Source: Syntrophaceae bacterium UBA4059 (GTDB lineage Bacteria > Desulfobacterota > Syntrophia > Syntrophales > Smithellaceae). From it: a stretch of 10,227 bases of DNA. Position 1 is the stretch's first letter. Every line of letters begins with the position of its first letter. Location of the stretch: NCBI GenBank assembly GCA_002382045.1, contig DFZJ01000166.1, positions 1 to 10,227 on the forward strand. The letters are read 5' to 3'. Both the position numbers and the translations under genes were made by a program. The notes below the pieces were generated by a model, which saw only the letters and a list, made by a program, of their open reading frames with translations, ran no database searches and was not told the DNA's origin. This document shows, in pieces, positions 1-9,900 of the stretch.

Positions 1-1773
1 GGTAAAATTTTCTTTCGCGGCCGGCAGGAAGGCTACAGCAAAGCGGATGCAAAATTATTGACGGTTCTTCCTCCCGACGAGTGGCAGTGGCTGCAAACAA
101 ACATGCAGCGTTTTCTTCAGGCGATCGGGAAGCAGTATCTGTTCGACCAGTTGGCCGCAAAGCGCGAAGAATGGCAGCTGCTTGTTGCGCGCAAACCTTC
201 CGACAAACTCGCTCGTGCAACGCGGTCCATGACGGCTTTCCGTAAAGACGTTTGGGAAGAGGAGCTGGGCAGAGGCGGTGTCATCGGCGACCTCTCCAGT
301 CTTGACCGTTCTCCAATCGGGCTTTTGACCACGGGCGTATTGCGCCGCTTTGTTCCGGTCTGGGCCAATGAAAAATATCTGCCACCCTGTCAGGCGGCCT
401 GCCCGACCGGCATACCCGTGCAGAAAAGGTGGGAGCTCATCCGCCAGGGTAAAATGGAAGAAGCCGTTGATCTGGCGCTGCAATATACGCCTTTTCCGGC
501 AACGGTCTGCGGTTATCTGTGCCCCAATCTCTGCATGCAGAGCTGCACAAGACATCTGGTGAACCTTCAGGCCGTCGATGTTCCTATTCTGGGAAAGGCG
601 TCGCTTGCGGCTAAAGAGCCTGCGCGTCAGCCGGAAACAGGCAAAAAAGTGGCGGTCATCGGCGGCGGCGCCTCCGGCCTCTCCGTGGCCTGGCAGTTGT
701 GGCTCAATGGCCATGAGGCGGTCATTATTGAAAGTAGAAAACAACTGGGCGGCAAGCTTACGGATTCAATCCCGAAAAGCCGTATTCCCGGAGATGTGGT
801 TGAACATGAAATTTCCCGGCTGACCAAAAATATCCGTCAGATGCATCTGGGCTCGCCGTTGACAAAAGATCAGTTTATCGAGCTGAAGAACCTCAATGAT
901 TATATTGTCATTGCCGCTGGAGCGACCAAGCCGCGAAAATTGAATATTCCCGGTATGGAAAAAGCCCTGACCGCTTTGGAGTTTCTTCAGCAAAGCAAAC
1001 TCGATTGTGCTAAAATCGGCGAAAAAGTCGTGATTATCGGCGCAGGCAATGTCGGTTGTGATGCCGCGACGGAGGCTTTTCGCCTGGGCGCCGAGCGTGT
1101 AACATTAATTGATGTGCAGGAACCGGCCTCTTTTGGCGTAGAGAGAAAACATGCCGAAGCGGCGGGCGCGAAATTTCTCTGGCCGCGTTTCACAAAGGCC
1201 GTTACGGATCAAGGCGTGGAGCTTGCCGACGGAGAATTGCTGCCGGCGGATTTGGTGATCGTTGCCGTGGGGGATATGCCGGATTTGTCTTTCCTGCCCG
1301 CCGGCATCACAACGCAAAAGGGGTTTGTCGTGGTGGATGAAACATACGCTACGAGCGATCCTCAGGTTTACGCGATCGGTGATGCCGTCCGTCCCGGATT
1401 GCTGACCGATGCCATCGGCGCAGGGCGCATTGCCGCCCGGTCGATTGATGATCTGCTGAAAGGTACGGACCAGACATATGACAAGCTTCCGCCGATTCAA
1501 TATGAACGCGTGAAACTGCAGTATTTCGATCCGCGGATCAGCGAGTTTGCGGATTATAAGTCTTGCGCGACCAACTGTGCATCCTGCGGCGCCTGCCGGG
1601 ATTGCGGCATGTGCGAAGAGATTTGCCCGCAAAAAGCAATTTCCCGTTCGCAGACAGCAGGCGGCGGCTTTGAATATTTAGTGGATGGCGACCGTTGCAT
1701 TGGGTGCGGTTTTTGCGCCGGAGCCTGTCCCACCGGCGTCTGGGAAATTGCGGAGAATGCACCGATAGAATAA
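1..1773 (+). CDS. Glutamate synthase-type FAD/NAD(P)-dependent iron-sulfur oxidoreductase (GltD-like), 5' end outside the window
   Basis: The frame is open from base 1, so the true start lies upstream; residues are numbered from the codon at base 1. The protein probably passes electrons from NAD(P)H through FAD and iron-sulfur clusters, as the GltD subunit of glutamate synthase does. Order seen: residues 1-115 resemble the tail of a GXGXG-type glutamate synthase domain (tentative); an N-terminal cysteine domain with C130, C134, C170, C174, C178 and C182; an FAD Rossmann site, GGGASG, at 221-226; an NAD(P) Rossmann site, GAGNVG, at 347-352; a second FAD motif (YAIGDAV) near 458-464; and a C-terminal two-cluster ferredoxin with C532/C535/C538/C542 and C566/C569/C572/C576. 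The CxxC pair that normally precedes the first cysteine pair of this domain is absent. glnN follows 34 bp downstream, which fits ammonium assimilation. A related NADPH:acceptor reductase role, as in NfnB-like proteins, cannot be excluded. Confidence 0.85.
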   Translation, partial: GKIFFRGRQEGYSKADAKLLTVLPPDEWQWLQTNMQRFLQAIGKQYLFDQLAAKREEWQLLVARKPSDKLARATRSMTAFRKDVWEEELGRGGVIGDLSSLDRSPIGLLTTGVLRRFVPVWANEKYLPPCQAACPTGIPVQKRWELIRQGKMEEAVDLALQYTPFPATVCGYLCPNLCMQSCTRHLVNLQAVDVPILGKASLAAKEPARQPETGKKVAVIGGGASGLSVAWQLWLNGHEAVIIESRKQLGGKLTDSIPKSRIPGDVVEHEISRLTKNIRQMHLGSPLTKDQFIELKNLNDYIVIAAGATKPRKLNIPGMEKALTALEFLQQSKLDCAKIGEKVVIIGAGNVGCDAATEAFRLGAERVTLIDVQEPASFGVERKHAEAAGAKFLWPRFTKAVTDQGVELADGELLPADLVIVAVGDMPDLSFLPAGITTQKGFVVVDETYATSDPQVYAIGDAVRPGLLTDAIGAGRIAARSIDDLLKGTDQTYDKLPPIQYERVKLQYFDPRISEFADYKSCATNCASCGACRDCGMCEEICPQKAISRSQTAGGGFEYLVDGDRCIGCGFCAGACPTGVWEIAENAPIE

Positions 1774-1792
1774 ACAATTATTTCATTAAATG

Positions 1793-1797
1793 AAGGA
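1793..1797 (+). promoter_or_regulatory. Ribosome binding site that decides the glnN start
   Basis: AAGGA lies 10 bases before ATG 1808 and inside the codons that would follow the alternative ATG 1790, so it supports the later start. It overlaps the right edge of a small palindrome, TTCATT-A-AATGAA, at 1782-1794. Confidence 0.65.
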
Positions 1798-1807
1798 TGG
1801 ATCAATT

Positions 1808-3979
1808 ATGAAAAAAACAACACCAATTCTTGCGGCAGAAAGACAATACGTTATCGAAAAAGAAAAGTTTGTCCCCGTCTCGGAATACTTCGGCGAGGAT
1901 ACCTTCAATCACCAGGTGATGAAGGAGAAACTTCCCAAAGATACCTTTAAAAAATTAATGGAAGCGATTAATGAAGATAAAATGCTGGATGCCGAGACGG
2001 CCAACATTGTTGCGCACGCGATGAAGGAGTGGGCCATTGAGAAGGGCGCGACACATTTTGCGCACTGGTTTCAGCCGATGACCGGTATTACCGCGGAAAA
2101 GCATGACGCTTTTGCCGATCCCGCCGGTCCCGGTGCGGTGGTGGAGCGGTTTTCCGGAAAGCAGCTGGTACAGGGCGAACCGGATGCATCGAGTTTCCCC
2201 TCCGGCGGCATCCGGGCGACTTTTGAAGCGCGGGGCTACACGGCCTGGGATATGTCTTCGCCGGCTTTTATCAAGAGAAACGGCATTTCCACGACGCTGT
2301 GCATTCCAACGGCCTTCATTTCCTATACCGGGCAGGTCCTGGATAAGAAAACGCCGCTGCTGCGTTCGATCCGCGCATTAAATAAGAGTGCGGTGGGCAT
2401 GCTTAAGCTGCTCGGCGTCAAAGGTGTGAAAAAAGTTCATTCCAATCTGGGTCCCGAGCAGGAATATTTCCTGATTGACATGGATTATTATTACAAGCGT
2501 CAGGATCTGGTGCTGGGCGGCCGAACTGTTGTCGGCGCGCCTCCGGCCAAAGGTCAGGAACTGGAAGATCAGTATTTCGGCAGCATCAAGGAAAGAATTT
2601 CTTCCTATATGCATGATGTTGAGGAAGAACTCTTCAAGCTCGGCGTACCGGCCAAGACGCGTCACAACGAAGTCGCGCCCAGCCAGTATGAAATCGCCCC
2701 CGTCTATGAGGAAGCCAACCTGGCCGTGGACCATAACCAGCTGGTCATGGACACGCTCAAATACGTTGCCAAAAAGCATCGTCTGGCCGCTCTCCTGCAT
2801 GAAAAACCTTTTGCCAAAATTAACGGATCGGGCAAGCACGTCAACTGGTCGCTGTCTGACAATAATGATAACAATCTGCTCAACCCCGGCAAGACGCCGG
2901 AAGACAGTATTCATTTTCTGGTGTTTTTGATTGCGACGGTCCGCGCCGTTTACAAGCATGCCGACATTCTGCGCGCCGCCGTTGCGTCCTACGGAAATGA
3001 TCACCGCCTGGGCGCCAATGAAGCGCCGCCCGCGATTATCTCCGTGTTCCTGGGAGAGCAGCTCACGCAAATTCTGGACAACATAGAAAAAGGCACCGTG
3101 AACAAAGCGACGAAAGAGGAAATTATCGATCTGGGCATTTCTTCTTTGCCTCAAGTCAGCAAAGATAACACCGATCGTAACCGGACATCGCCCTTTGCCT
3201 TTACCGGCAACAAATTTGAATTCCGGGCGGTGGGTTCGTCTCAAAATATCGCCTCGCCGGCGATGGTGATTAATACGATTGTTGCCGAAAGCCTGGATGA
3301 ACTGGCCGCAAAAATAGCGGCCCAGGGGACCAAAAACATCAATCAGGCTGTGTTCGAAGTATTAAAGAGTGAAATCAAATACATCAAGCCGATTCTGTTT
3401 AACGGTGACAACTATACGAAGGAGTGGGAAGCCGAGGCGAAAAAGAGGGGCCTGCCCAATGAAAAGACAACGCCCAGCGCGTTGAAAGCGCTCGTGACCG
3501 ATAAGTCGTTGAAGCTTTTTGAAAAATACGAAGTGCTTTCCAACGAGGAGCTTAAATCGCGTTACCTGATTCATGTAGAACGCTACATCAAAGATCTGGA
3601 GATCGAGGTTAACTGCCTCAAAAACATTTGTATGACTCAGGTCATTCCGGCTGCCGTAGCTTATCAAAAGAAGCTGGCGAAGGCGATTGTTGATACCAAA
3701 GAAGTTCTGGGTTCCTCCGCCGTTGTATCTTCCCAGACGGAGCTTTTAAAGAAAATTCTTGATCTGATTAATAATATCTATGGGACCAATAAGGATATTC
3801 AGGCCAAGGTGGAAGCGGCCGCAGCCATGCACGATGAGCCCAAGAAAGCGGAGATGCTGGGAGCGAAAGTCAAACCGAAGATGGATGAACTTCGGGAATA
3901 TGTAGATGCCCTGGAAAATCTTGTCGACGACGAAACCTGGCCTCTGCCGAAGTTCTGGGAGATGTTGTTTATCTGCTGA
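1808..3979 (+). CDS. glnN: Glutamine synthetase type III
   Basis: Catalyses ATP-dependent condensation of ammonium with glutamate to form glutamine in the cytoplasm. The 723-residue length is typical of the GSIII family (about 700 residues or more, dodecameric) and much longer than GSI or GSII. Visible motifs: GPEQEY at 215-220 (metal and glutamate site), HNEVAPSQYE at 286-295, NGSGKHVNWS at 339-348, and the NRTSPFAFTGNKFEFRA signature at 458-474 containing the substrate/ATP-binding arginine region. The long C-terminal helical extension ends FWEMLFIC. I chose ATG 1808 because AAGGA at 1793-1797 sits 10 bases upstream; an in-frame ATG at 1790 has no ribosome binding site. I see no GSI-type adenylylation motif, as expected for this family. 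It lies between a glutamate synthase-like gene and carA, with gaps of 34 and 27 bp, and is probably cotranscribed with both. Confidence 0.97.
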   Translation: MKKTTPILAAERQYVIEKEKFVPVSEYFGEDTFNHQVMKEKLPKDTFKKLMEAINEDKMLDAETANIVAHAMKEWAIEKGATHFAHWFQPMTGITAEKHDAFADPAGPGAVVERFSGKQLVQGEPDASSFPSGGIRATFEARGYTAWDMSSPAFIKRNGISTTLCIPTAFISYTGQVLDKKTPLLRSIRALNKSAVGMLKLLGVKGVKKVHSNLGPEQEYFLIDMDYYYKRQDLVLGGRTVVGAPPAKGQELEDQYFGSIKERISSYMHDVEEELFKLGVPAKTRHNEVAPSQYEIAPVYEEANLAVDHNQLVMDTLKYVAKKHRLAALLHEKPFAKINGSGKHVNWSLSDNNDNNLLNPGKTPEDSIHFLVFLIATVRAVYKHADILRAAVASYGNDHRLGANEAPPAIISVFLGEQLTQILDNIEKGTVNKATKEEIIDLGISSLPQVSKDNTDRNRTSPFAFTGNKFEFRAVGSSQNIASPAMVINTIVAESLDELAAKIAAQGTKNINQAVFEVLKSEIKYIKPILFNGDNYTKEWEAEAKKRGLPNEKTTPSALKALVTDKSLKLFEKYEVLSNEELKSRYLIHVERYIKDLEIEVNCLKNICMTQVIPAAVAYQKKLAKAIVDTKEVLGSSAVVSSQTELLKKILDLINNIYGTNKDIQAKVEAAAAMHDEPKKAEMLGAKVKPKMDELREYVDALENLVDDETWPLPKFWEMLFIC

Positions 3980-4006
3980 TCCTGAATATTTGGAGATGAA
4001 AGTTCA

Positions 4007-5145
4007 ATGCCTTTGTTAAGAAAAGATCGTAAAGCCCTGCTGGTCCTGGAAGACGGCAGTGTTTTTGATGGTTTTGCCTTTGCAGGTGCGGGCGAAACAC
4101 TGGGGGAAGTTGTCTTCAATACGGGAATGACGGGCTATCAGGAAGTCATTACCGATCCCTCTTATAAAGGCCAGATCGTCACCATGACGTATCCGCTGGT
4201 CGGTAACACCGGCATCAACCCTGAAGATATGGAATCGGCGGGCCTTCATCTGGAAGGCTTTATCATCAAAGAATATCAGCAAAACCCCAGCAACTGGCGG
4301 ATGACAAAAAGCTTAAAATCATTTCTGGAGGATTCCGGAAAAATCGGACTGGAAGGCATCGATACACGCGCGCTCACGCGGCGTTTGCGGCTGTCCGGCT
4401 CGATGAAAGGGATTATTTCCACAGAGACCAATAACATCGCTGAGCTTTTGGCGAAAGTTTCCGCCTATCCGGGACTTGTCGGACGTGATCTGGTGCGCGA
4501 AGTCTCCTGCCAAAAGCCTTACCTGTGGAAAAAAGGCGCGCCTTCCCGAAGTAAAATTCCCGCCAGGAAACCGGCAAAAAAACTGCGTGTTGTTGTTCTG
4601 GACTGCGGTGTTAAATACAATATTTTAAGACTGCTGGAGCAAAACGGCTGTGAAGTTGTTGTGGTGCCTGCCTTTTCCTCTGGAGCGGATGTCCTGTCGT
4701 ATCAGCCTGACGGGGTATTGCTTTCCAACGGCCCCGGGGATCCGGCGGCGCTGCCTTATATTGTCGATGCCGCCCGCGAAGTGATTGGCAAACGGCCGGT
4801 ATTCGGAATCTGCCTGGGGCATCAGATCATCGGTCAGGCCATTGGCGGCAAGACCTGCAAGCTGAAGTTCGGCCATCACGGCATCAATCAGCCAGTTCAG
4901 AATCTGGAGACGGGCCGCGTGGAAATCACCTCTCAAAACCACGGCTTTGTGGTCATGCCGGAATCGGTCGAAAACAAAGCAGGCAAGACCTACACGAATT
5001 TAAACGACGCGACCTCTGAAGGGATGAGACTGCCTCTGACGATGAGCGTGCAGTATCATCCCGAAGCGGCGCCCGGGCCGCGCGATACGGAATATCTGTT
5101 TTCGCAGTTTGTGGACATCATCAAAAAAGAAAAGGGGAAGGCAAA

Positions 5146-5149
<4 letters not shown>
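4007..5149 (+). CDS. carA: Carbamoyl-phosphate synthase, small (glutaminase) subunit
   Basis: Hydrolyses glutamine and channels the ammonia to CarB for carbamoyl phosphate synthesis, which feeds pyrimidines and arginine. The 380 residues match the usual CarA length. The N-terminal half is the CarA-specific domain (ALLVLEDGSVFDG near the start, then the conserved FNTGMTGYQE region). The C-terminal half is a class I glutamine amidotransferase with LSNGPGDP, FGICLGHQ carrying nucleophile Cys269 (the number used in E. coli CarA), SQNHGF, and the catalytic pair His351 and Glu353 in QYHPEA. GGAG at 3992-3995, 11 bases before the ATG, is the likely ribosome binding site. The stop overlaps the guaA start by 4 bases. 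Its partner carB is not adjacent but lies beyond guaA, which is unusual because carA and carB are normally neighbours. No arginine or pyrimidine operator was recognised upstream. Confidence 0.98.
5132..5137 (+). promoter_or_regulatory. Ribosome binding site for guaA inside the end of carA
   Basis: AAGGGG sits 8 bases before GTG 5146, within the last codons of carA. Together with the 4-base GTGA overlap it suggests that guaA translation is coupled to carA translation. Confidence 0.6.
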
Positions 5150-6674
<1,525 letters not shown>

Positions 6675-6675
<1 letters not shown>

Positions 6676-6684
6676 AGGAGGAGG
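6675..6684 (+). promoter_or_regulatory. Near-perfect Shine-Dalgarno sequence without an adjacent start codon
   Basis: AAGGAGGAGG begins at the last base of the guaA stop codon. No start codon lies at normal spacing in linear sequence, and the carB GTG is more than 220 bases away. The last two bases are also the first two of the palindromic element. It may be the original ribosome binding site of carB, or act through folding of the element; both are inference. Confidence 0.5.
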
Positions 6685-6870
6685 CGATAGACCGGCTCAC
6701 AGTGCTGCTCAGAATCTTTTTCCGACCCTGCACAGCTGCTCACTACACTGCCGGTTCGCAAACTCGCGCCTGGGGGCGCTCAAACAGGCGAACCGGCGGA
6801 CGTTTCGCTTCGCAGGCAGGGTGACCCGGAAAAAGCTTCCATTCGCAACCCTGCGATCCGGTCTATCGCC
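6683..6870. repeat. 188-bp nested imperfect palindrome between guaA and carB
   Basis: Inverted pairs read directly: 13 bp perfect at the ends (GGCGATAGACCGG 6683-6695 with 6858-6870); 9 bp CTTTTTCCG 6716-6724 with 6827-6835; 7 bp ACCCTGC 6725-6731 with 6816-6822, offset by a 4-base bulge; CTGC 6736-6739 with 6812-6815; 10 bp GCCGGTTCGC 6750-6759 with 6788-6797; and a tip, GCGCC 6766-6770 with GGCGC 6775-6779, around a TGGG loop. The stretch 6696-6715 also pairs partly with 6836-6857. All pairs are nested in order, so a single-stranded copy would fold into one long rod. No transposase is present and I see no target-site duplication. No T-run follows, so it is not a classical terminator. It could be a MITE- or REP-like repeat or a structured leader RNA for carB. 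The pairing is certain; the function is not known. Confidence 0.85.
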
Positions 6871-6874
6871 GTCA

Positions 6875-6898
6875 ATGGATAAGAAAAGAAAATGGTAA
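6875..6898 (+). CDS. Possible 7-codon minigene (MDKKRKW) just before carB
   Basis: ATG 6875 opens seven codons, ending at TAA 6896-6898, six bases before and in the same frame as the carB GTG. It has no adjacent ribosome binding site in linear sequence. If the 6683-6870 palindrome folds, the AGGAGG after guaA would come to about five bases from this ATG. It could then be a leader whose termination allows reinitiation at carB. This is speculative; it may equally be a chance short frame. Confidence 0.2.
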   Translation: MDKKRKW

Positions 6899-6904
6899 GA
6901 AGAA

Positions 6905-9900
6905 GTGCCTAAACGTACCGACATAAAAAAAATACTGCTCATCGGGTCCGGGCCGATTATCATCAGCCAGGCCTGCGAGTTCGACTATTCCGGCACGCAG
7001 GCCTGCAAGGCGCTGCGCGAAGAAGGGTATGAAGTTGTCCTGATCAACTCGAATCCGGCCACGATCATGACCGACCCGGAAACAGCAGACCGAACCTATA
7101 TCGAGCCGATTACCCCCGAGGCGGTGGAAAAAGTCATTATCCGTGAGCGTCCTGATGCACTCCTGCCGACGCTGGGGGGACAAACCGGCCTCAATACAGC
7201 GGTGGCGCTGGCACAAAGCGGTGTTCTGAAGAAATACGGCGTGGAGATGATCGGCGCCTCTCTCCCCGTGATTCATAAAGCCGAAGACCGCGAAAAATTC
7301 CGTCAGGCCATTGAAAAAATCGGTTTAAGAATGCCCAAAAGCGGCTTTGCCCGCAATATGAATGAGGTATTGAAAATTGCCGACACGATCGGCTTTCCGA
7401 TTATCATCCGGGCTTCTTTTACGCTGGGAGGCACCGGCAGTGGTGTGGCTTATAACCGTGAAGAACTGATGGAAATCGCCAAAAGCGGACTGGATGCCAG
7501 CATGATTTCCGAGGTCATGATTGAAGAATCCGTGCTGGGCTGGAAAGAATACGAACTGGAAGTGATGCGCGACCGCGCCGACAATGTTGTCATGATCTGC
7601 TCCATTGAAAATTTTGACGCGATGGGCGTCCATACCGGAGAATCCATCACCGTTGCCCCGGCGCAGACGCTAACCGATCGCGAATACCAGATCATGCGGG
7701 ATGCCGCGATCGCCATCATGCGCGAAATCGGCGTCGAAACAGGCGGTTCCAATGTGCAGTTTGCCATCCATCCCCAAACCGGTGAAATGATCGTCGTGGA
7801 AATGAATCCGCGTGTGTCACGCTCGTCGGCGCTGGCTTCCAAGGCGACGGGTTTTCCGATTGCGAAAATCGCCGCCAAACTGGCGGTGGGTTACACGCTG
7901 GACGAAATTCCCAATGACATCACCCGCGAGACGATGGCGTCGTTTGAACCGACCATCGATTACTGTGTCGTGAAAATTCCGCGCTGGACGTTTGAAAAAT
8001 TTCCGGAAACTGAGGATTTCCTTACGACCTCCATGAAGTCAGTCGGTGAAACAATGGCGATCGGCCGCACGTTCAAGGAAGCTCTGCAAAAGGCCATCCG
8101 GTCACTGGAAATCGGCCGTTTCGGTTTCGGCCAGGATTTGCCTGCCGATCCGCAGGAGAGAAAAACACTTCTGCAGAGCAAACTGGTAAAGCCTAATTCG
8201 CTGAGGCTTTTTTACATCGGAGCAGCGTTGCAAGACGGCATGACAGTGGATGAAGTTTATGACATTACCAAGGTCGATCCGTGGTTTTTGCACCAGATTC
8301 GGGATATTCTGGATGCGGAAAATGAACTGCGGCAATCTGAACCCTCCACAGAGCTTTTACGCGCCGCCAAGCAGATGGGTTTTTCCGACCGGGCGCTGGG
8401 TGCTCTCTGGCATCAGACGGAACAGGAGATTCGCGATTGGCGCGGGAAAGAAAATATTCTGCCGGTTTATAAACTGGTGGACACCTGTGCCGCGGAGTTT
8501 GAAGCCTACACGCCATACTACTATTCTACTTACGAAACAGAAAATGAGTCGAGACCCTCGGCCAAAAAGAAAGTGGCGATCATCGGTGGCGGACCCAATC
8601 GCATTGGTCAGGGCATTGAATTTGACTATTGCTGCGTTCATGCCTCGTTTGCCCTTCGGGAAGAAGGCATCGAGAGCATCATGATTAACTCCAATCCGGA
8701 AACGGTCAGCACGGACTACGATACATCCGATAAACTTTTTTTCGAGCCGGTGACGCTGGAAGATGTTTTGCACATCCTCCAGACGGAAAAACCCGATGGG
8801 GTGATTGTGCAGTTTGGCGGCCAGACGCCGCTTAATCTGGCCCGTGGCCTGGAAGCGGCCGGGATGCCGATTATCGGAACCTCGCCTGATGCCATCGACC
8901 GGGCGGAAAACCGCGACCGGTTTCAGGAAATTGTTCATAAACTGAATCTCAATCAACCGGATAATGACACGGCAATGGATGTGGAAAAAGCGCTGGTTGC
9001 CGCTAAGCGCATCGGCTATCCGGTGCTGGTGCGGCCATCCTACGTGCTGGGCGGGCGTTCCATGGAAATTGTCTATGACCCGGAAACCCTGCGGTCATTC
9101 ATGGCCAAGGCGCTGCTGGTTTCTCCCGGCCATCCGATTTTGATCGACAAATTTCTGGAAGATGCTGTGGAAGTGGATGTGGATGCCATCAGCGACGGTA
9201 AGACGACCGTTGTTGCCGGTATCATGGAACACATTGAAGAAGCGGGCATTCATTCCGGCGACAGCGCCTGCATTTTACCATCGCTCACACTTTCCGATTC
9301 CCTGCTGGAACTCATTGAAAAACAGACGAAAATGCTGGCCGCCGAGCTGAAAGTTATCGGCCTCATGAATATTCAATATGCCATTAAAGACAATGTGCTC
9401 TATGTGCTGGAAGTCAATCCGCGAGCATCACGCACGGTGCCGTTTGTCAGCAAGGCCATCGGGGCGCCGCTGGCAAAAATCGCCACCAAAGTCATGCTGG
9501 GAAAGAGCCTGGCGGAACTGGGTTTTACTCAAACCATCAAACCCAAACATGTATCCGTCAAGGAAGCCGTTTTTCCCTTCAACCGTTTTCCGGAAGTGGA
9601 TATCCTGCTGGGGCCGGAAATGAAGTCGACCGGCGAGGTGATGGGGATCGATCAATCATTCGGTCTGGCGTTTGCCAAGTCGCAGATGGCGGCAGGCTTC
9701 AAAATGCCGAAGTCGGGATCTATTTTTATCAGCGTTCATGATCATTATAAAGACAGGATTGTGGATGTCGCCAGGTCCTTTGAACAGCTCGGTTTTAAAA
9801 TTCTGGCGACGGTTGGTACGGCCAATCACCTGAGAAAACAGGGTATCGAAGCAACCATCATCAATAAGGTCAGTGAAGGCCGTCCGCATATCGTCGATTA

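Noticed and set aside
1685..1700. Sigma-54-like TGGC...TTGC sequence upstream of glnN
   Set aside because: The GG-to-GC distance is not the required 10 bases in any pairing, and the site lies inside the conserved ferredoxin codons.
58..1773. TTG at 58 as the start of the first gene
   Set aside because: The same frame is open through base 1 with protein-like sequence (GKIFFRGRQEGY...), and no convincing ribosome binding site precedes the TTG. The gene is better called 5'-partial.
1790..1807. ATG 1790 as the glnN start
   Set aside because: No Shine-Dalgarno lies upstream, while AAGGA is well placed for ATG 1808.
2378..3244. 288-codon antisense open frame within glnN
   Set aside because: It lies entirely opposite highly conserved GSIII motifs and shows no recognisable domain. 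Long antisense frames are common opposite biased coding sequence.
6683..6890. Palindrome as an intrinsic terminator after guaA
   Set aside because: No T-run follows the right arm (the sequence is GTCAATGGATAAG), and carB lies directly downstream on the same strand.
6709..6963. 84-codon - strand open frame across the palindrome into carB
   Set aside because: It overlaps the carB start antisense and reflects the palindrome. No ribosome binding site or domain supports it.
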